This document shows positions 60,141 through 64,000 of a DNA stretch of 64,000 nucleotides, piece after piece. The notes beneath the pieces were generated by a model. That model was not told the origin of the DNA and did not search any database. It saw nothing but the letters and a program-made list of their open reading frames with translations. Position 1 is the stretch's first letter. Each line of letters starts with the position of its first letter. The stretch spans positions 169,302,235 through 169,366,234 of the forward strand of contig OW799233.1 of NCBI GenBank assembly GCA_941918925.1, given 5' to 3'. The DNA is from Phyto melanocephala. Its lineage: Eukaryota; Arthropoda; Insecta; Diptera; Rhinophoridae. A program made the position numbers and the translations under genes.

Positions 60141-62054
60141 CAAGTACAGATTTTTTTGACTCACTCTTCATTTCACTTAAATTCACGTATGTATGTCTTA
60201 TAAACAAGAAGTCCAAATTGTTACAGTTTCGTATTTATACTATGATATCGAAAAGCAAATTTTCTAATTGATTTATATAATTTTAATAATTTTCTTTTTG
60301 AGCTTCCGGAATGCTTGTAATAAGTATAAAGCTAAGAAGCTACGTTACCCATGCAAATTCTTTGGGCAAGGCCAATCATCAACATCTTTTTTTATTATTA
60401 TCATCAGTTCATCCACTTTTAAATCTCAATCTGGAACAATATACATTTCTTAAAGCTGAGTTTGAGATCAACAGCTGATATTCTTCTTCTTTGCACAAAA
60501 GGCTCTTTTTTTCTTATCACTGTTAGAAATTTCTACTTGCTAATGGCAACTTCAAAAATCCACTGTCAAAAATATATTTATTACAGCAAGCGTGTGCAGA
60601 GTGTCATTTGTTATATTTATCCTTCTTGAACTCCATTCAGCATTACTTCATTGACAATTACCTTTACTTTATTTTGTTTTACTAGGAAAATACATCTGGT
60701 CCTGACCTCGCATTCCCAACATTTATCTTATGTCTCACAAGTGAAAAAATCCAAAATATTTATAAATTAAAAACTCAAGTTTAAACTTTAAATATTCTAT
60801 GTTATCCCAAACTTTAAAAGCTACTGAATGACTAAACAAACAAATCAACATCCGTTACAATTAAATAAATTTAGAAACTTATTTCTTTTAGTTTTGTATT
60901 AAGTCATCTTTATCATCATCATATGCGTTGTCATCGTAAGCGTCTTTATCATTGTGACAACGTTCTGCTGGCACTTTTATCATCTCCATTGTGGCCGTCA
61001 AACATTGTTTTCATCTTCATCACCAAAGGCATCTTGATGTAACAATTTTCACTACGTCCGTCTACTGCTGAATTCAAAATAATAGAGTATGTTTTAGGAG
61101 ATGCTCTTTTGTTTTTGTTATTGTACGTATTTCAGTTGATGTTTGTTTATTATAATTTTGATGGAATGCTCTAGGGCTCATATATTCCTATGGCAAATTT
61201 TGGTCTTATTTTTGTTTTCCCATGTGTCTGTGTGTGTGTTTGTAAGTCTGTTATTTTTAGCAACGTAAAGTCAATGTGTTTAAACAAAAAAAGAAACATT
61301 TTTTTTTAGCAAACATTGAGACATTTGTTGTCTATCCGCCTTTTGATTCCATCAAATATGGTTGCATTTACAAACATAATACTTAAACTAATACTAAAAC
61401 GAAATATTCAATATCCTGTCTCAAGTAAAATTCCCTTTAGGCCTGGCCACTTTGTGAAAGAACAATAAGCCCAATATATTATGTACCTAATAACGATTGT
61501 TTTAAATATAAAAAAAAAAACCAAAAATTCTTTAATATTAAAATACAAGAAGTTAAATATACAAATAGCCTACTACGGCTTGAATAAATTATAAAGAAAT
61601 AAAGAAACCATCAAAATTCATTGCAAATCACCAATTTATACAGTGGCACTTAAAAAAATAGCACTAAAGTAACTAGACTATAGTTATTGCATAAGCTAAA
61701 AATTTTCAAAAATACTTCGTCCGTATAAAGCAAAATTTGTCTAAAAATCTGTCTGTCTGTCTTGCTGGACTCAATAGAATCAAAAACTACTTAAATAATT
61801 TTGATCGAAGTTGGTACTTAGATATATATATACACTCAACATAATATAAAAATTTAAATTCTAATATTTTACTAATTATAAGAATTAAAATATTTCTTCG
61901 AATAAAAACGTTTAAAATTTTTTTGCCACCAAGTTTGATGCCCGGGTCAGCAAATTCTTTTAAATATTTGATCACGTTTTAGGTCGATTTTTCTTACTTA
62001 ATTTGATGGATTTCGATGAAAGATCAATGATTCATAGTCAATGGACAAATTGGC
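60141..62054. other. AT-rich DNA, no gene seen
   Basis: A stretch rich in CATC/TCATCA at 60911-61040 suggests an acidic protein on the minus strand, but that frame has several stops. CTGTCTGTCTGTC at 61750 may be a DINE-like scrap. Nothing else supported. Confidence 0.4.
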
Positions 62055-62500
62055 ATAGTTCAGGATGAATCTGCTGACGAATTCGTGAAGAGGGGATCTG
62101 CAGCTATATTCTGTGGACCAGAACCCAGAATTGCTCTGTGTGATTAAATAGTGTGGGCAAGGTTCTTTAATAGGTAAACTCTATAAACTTGTAAAAATAA
62201 ATGGAAAGAAAAAATTTTAGAAATGCTAGTATGGTCACTTAACCTCTATGCACGAATGTAGAAAAGAGGTATTCGGTTTTAATAGGAGAACGATGGGCTG
62301 AATAACTGAGTTTATTACAGTAGATGGAAACTCAAAACATTATCTAGTGAGGATGCAGATCGAGGATGACTACATTTGTAGAATGTATCTAGAGGATCCT
62401 GAGGCAGATGAGCATTTAGTATGTGAATGTCCAGCTTTGGCCAGTGAAGTATTGAGGATCTCTGTTTAAAGAAGATTTAACCAGTCGGTAGTGCAAAATA
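62055..62500 (+). pseudogene. Non-LTR retrotransposon ORF2, RNase H end (relic)
   Basis: The plus strand reads GIVQDESADEFVKRGSAA then CGPEPRIALC, matching the RNase H pattern around the catalytic aspartate of I/Jockey/R1-type elements (GNExADExAKxGS, then GPEP). After broken sequence with several stops, VRMQIEDDYICRMYLEDPEAD and EHLVCECPALAS match the cysteine motif (CRxC, HxLCxCPAL). About 140 codons, disrupted. It would belong to the endonuclease/reverse transcriptase protein; only the 3' end is present. It differs from the relic at 9.5 kb, so two non-LTR families are represented. Confidence 0.65.
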
Positions 62501-62529
62501 GTATTTAAACCCTTTATCTAACGTATGAT

Positions 62530-63917
62530 TCTGGCCAGACCTTTTTTAGTATGAAGCTTATATCGCATTTACCACTTAGCTAGAGACTTGAAATTTTAGG
62601 TACCGACCTACAGTTGAGTTGGCTGTAAACAGCTAAAACGGAAATCCTGGCTTTAACGGCACACATTACATTTATAACATACTAGAAAATCCCGGTGCGC
62701 GTTGCTACGCCTCTTAATGAATAAAAATGAATTCTGAATTTAAATTGAATATCAAGTGCAAAAAGCTAAAAATTTAAAATGTTTTTTATTGGACGTGGCA
62801 CTACCCACTTTTGTACAGTCATGACAGCTCAATATGTGTAAAAAATTTCAGAAGAATCGGTGAAGTTAAAGTAGCTGAAAATTATAATTTTTTTTATGGG
62901 CGTGACACTGCCCACTTTTTTTTTCAAGAAATTGTATAGCCATGACAACTAAATATGTGTGCAAAGTTTCACAAAAATCGGTCCAGAGCAAGTACCTTAC
63001 AATTATAACTTTTTTATGGGCGTGGCCCTGCCCACTTTTATAATCACGAAATTGTATAATCATGAGACCTTAATATGCGTGTGAAAAGTTTTATAAAAAT
63101 CGGTGAAGTTTAAGTAGCTGAAAATGATAACTTTTGTTATGGGCGTGGCACTGCCCACTTTTTTAATAACGAAATTATAAAGTCATGACAGCTTAATATG
63201 TGTGCAAAGTTTCAGAAAAATCGGTCCAGTGCAAGAACCTCAAAATTAAAACTTTTTTAGGGGCGTGGCCCCGCCCACTTTTCTTATCACGAAATTATTA
63301 AGTCATGACAGCTCGATATGTGTGCAAAGTTTCAGAAAAATCGGTCAAGTGCAAGTAGCTAAAAATGATAACTTATTTTTTATGGTCGTGGCCCCGCCCA
63401 TAAACACTCCTTGGTATGTGTACAACAACTTGGCAAAGTTTGAGTCCGATCGGTTTTACAGTTTCGGAGTCTATAGCTAACACACACACACACAGAGTTT
63501 CACTTTTATATAGATATGGTCTAGCTATACCCATAAATATTTTTTAATAAAAATACAGTATTATTCATCTTTTTTGGCTATTTTTTTTAATTATTTTTCG
63601 ATTATCAATTATTTGTTTGTTCGTTATTGAGAAACGATGATTGATAATAATGTTTCCATAAATTGTCCAATATTGAAAATCGAATGAATAACATTTATAT
63701 ATTCACACAATTTTGTACTCGCTTGGCAATGCAATCGTTTTTAGGAAGACCAATAAATCTAAGTTTTTTCAATAATTTAATAAAATAATTAATTTAATTT
63801 TTATGTTGACCAGTTTAGATTACAAAAGTAATGACCAGTATTAGCGGTGCTTATACTCTGGAAAAAAATTTTTTTTTTCGAATTAAGTTTATTTCAACTG
63901 AGAGGGTCTGCCTAGAC
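62530..63917. repeat. Dispersed repeat H, copy 2, split by a C-type element
   Basis: The left part (62530-62689) and right part (63516-63917) align with 20889-21445: TCTGGCCAGACCTTTTTTAG, AGTTGGCTGTAAACA, then TTGTCCAATATTGAAAA, TGTACTCGCTTGGCAATG, AGTAATGACCAGTATTAG. The C-type element at 62690-63515 interrupts it. Confidence 0.6.
62690..63515 (+). mobile_element. C-type interspersed repeat (copy 2)
   Basis: Start ACTAGAAAATCCCGGTGCGC, end GGTTTTACAGTTTCGGAGTC, a short CA run, TTTCACTTTTATATAGAT. Six GGGCGTGGC units spaced about 107-123 bp. Closely related to 5722-6492. It lies within repeat H. Confidence 0.75.
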
Positions 63918-64000
63918 TCATGTGTCAAAAATGTGATAATTTAAACACGCGAAAGACAAAGGCTTGAGCCAAAGCAAACGCCCGTTGTAGTAAGAGGAAG

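Noticed and set aside
60911..61040. Acidic Asp/Glu-rich minus-strand coding stretch
   Set aside because: The frame contains several stops; it is better explained as a degenerate TCATCA repeat.

Overview
This window reads as non-coding DNA from a higher fly (Diptera, Schizophora; a calyptrate such as a blowfly or muscid is my best guess). The grounds are high A+T (about 70% by eye), GTATGTATGT/CATACATACA runs, abundant DINE/INE-1-like (Helentron-derived) elements with CCCCATAAAGTATATAT and GTCCGTCTGTCC blocks, mariner relics, and a fly-type Kozak context (AAACATG). No complete host protein-coding gene is visible. Most of the window looks like intron or intergenic space filled with nested transposons.

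Host signal. At 2.7-4.0 kb on the + strand there is a candidate gene start: a TATA box and an initiator with normal spacing, a possible spliced leader, then an ATG opening a signal-peptide-like stretch that runs into a consensus GTAAGT donor. If real, the sequence to the right is a very long first intron. Two other short stretches look exon-like: a 66-codon minus-strand terminal exon at 15.27-15.47 kb with an acceptor and a polyA signal, and a plus-strand open stretch ending at 25.24 kb. None could be assigned to a known protein.

Mobile DNA, left to right. A Mutator-like element (256-1666) sits in a DINE-like head. A 120-bp-periodic repeat lies at 5.7-6.5 kb and again at 62.7-63.5 kb. A TTAA-flanked MITE lies at 7.5 kb. 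A TA-flanked MITE at 10.85-12.13 kb carries a hAT MITE. Five short (A-type) and four long (B-type) DINE-like elements occupy 14-49 kb. One B lies inside an A, and two B copies stand almost back to back at 44.5-49.2 kb. Decayed mariner transposases lie at 26.7, 28.0 and 49.9-50.8 kb. A 385-bp TA MITE has two copies (30.1 and 53.5 kb). A DDE transposase relic at 57.1-57.8 kb is followed directly by a nearly intact DD41D (rosa-type) mariner (57906-60138), which is itself split by a second copy of the hAT MITE. Non-LTR RNase H relics lie at 9.5-9.9 and 62.1-62.5 kb.

The main structural interest is in the DINE-like families. Both have subterminal inverted repeats that change together at the two ends. 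All four B copies carry the same internally deleted mariner that still encodes a recognisable transposase N-terminus. One A copy has its central block inverted. These readings come from visual translation and alignment only.
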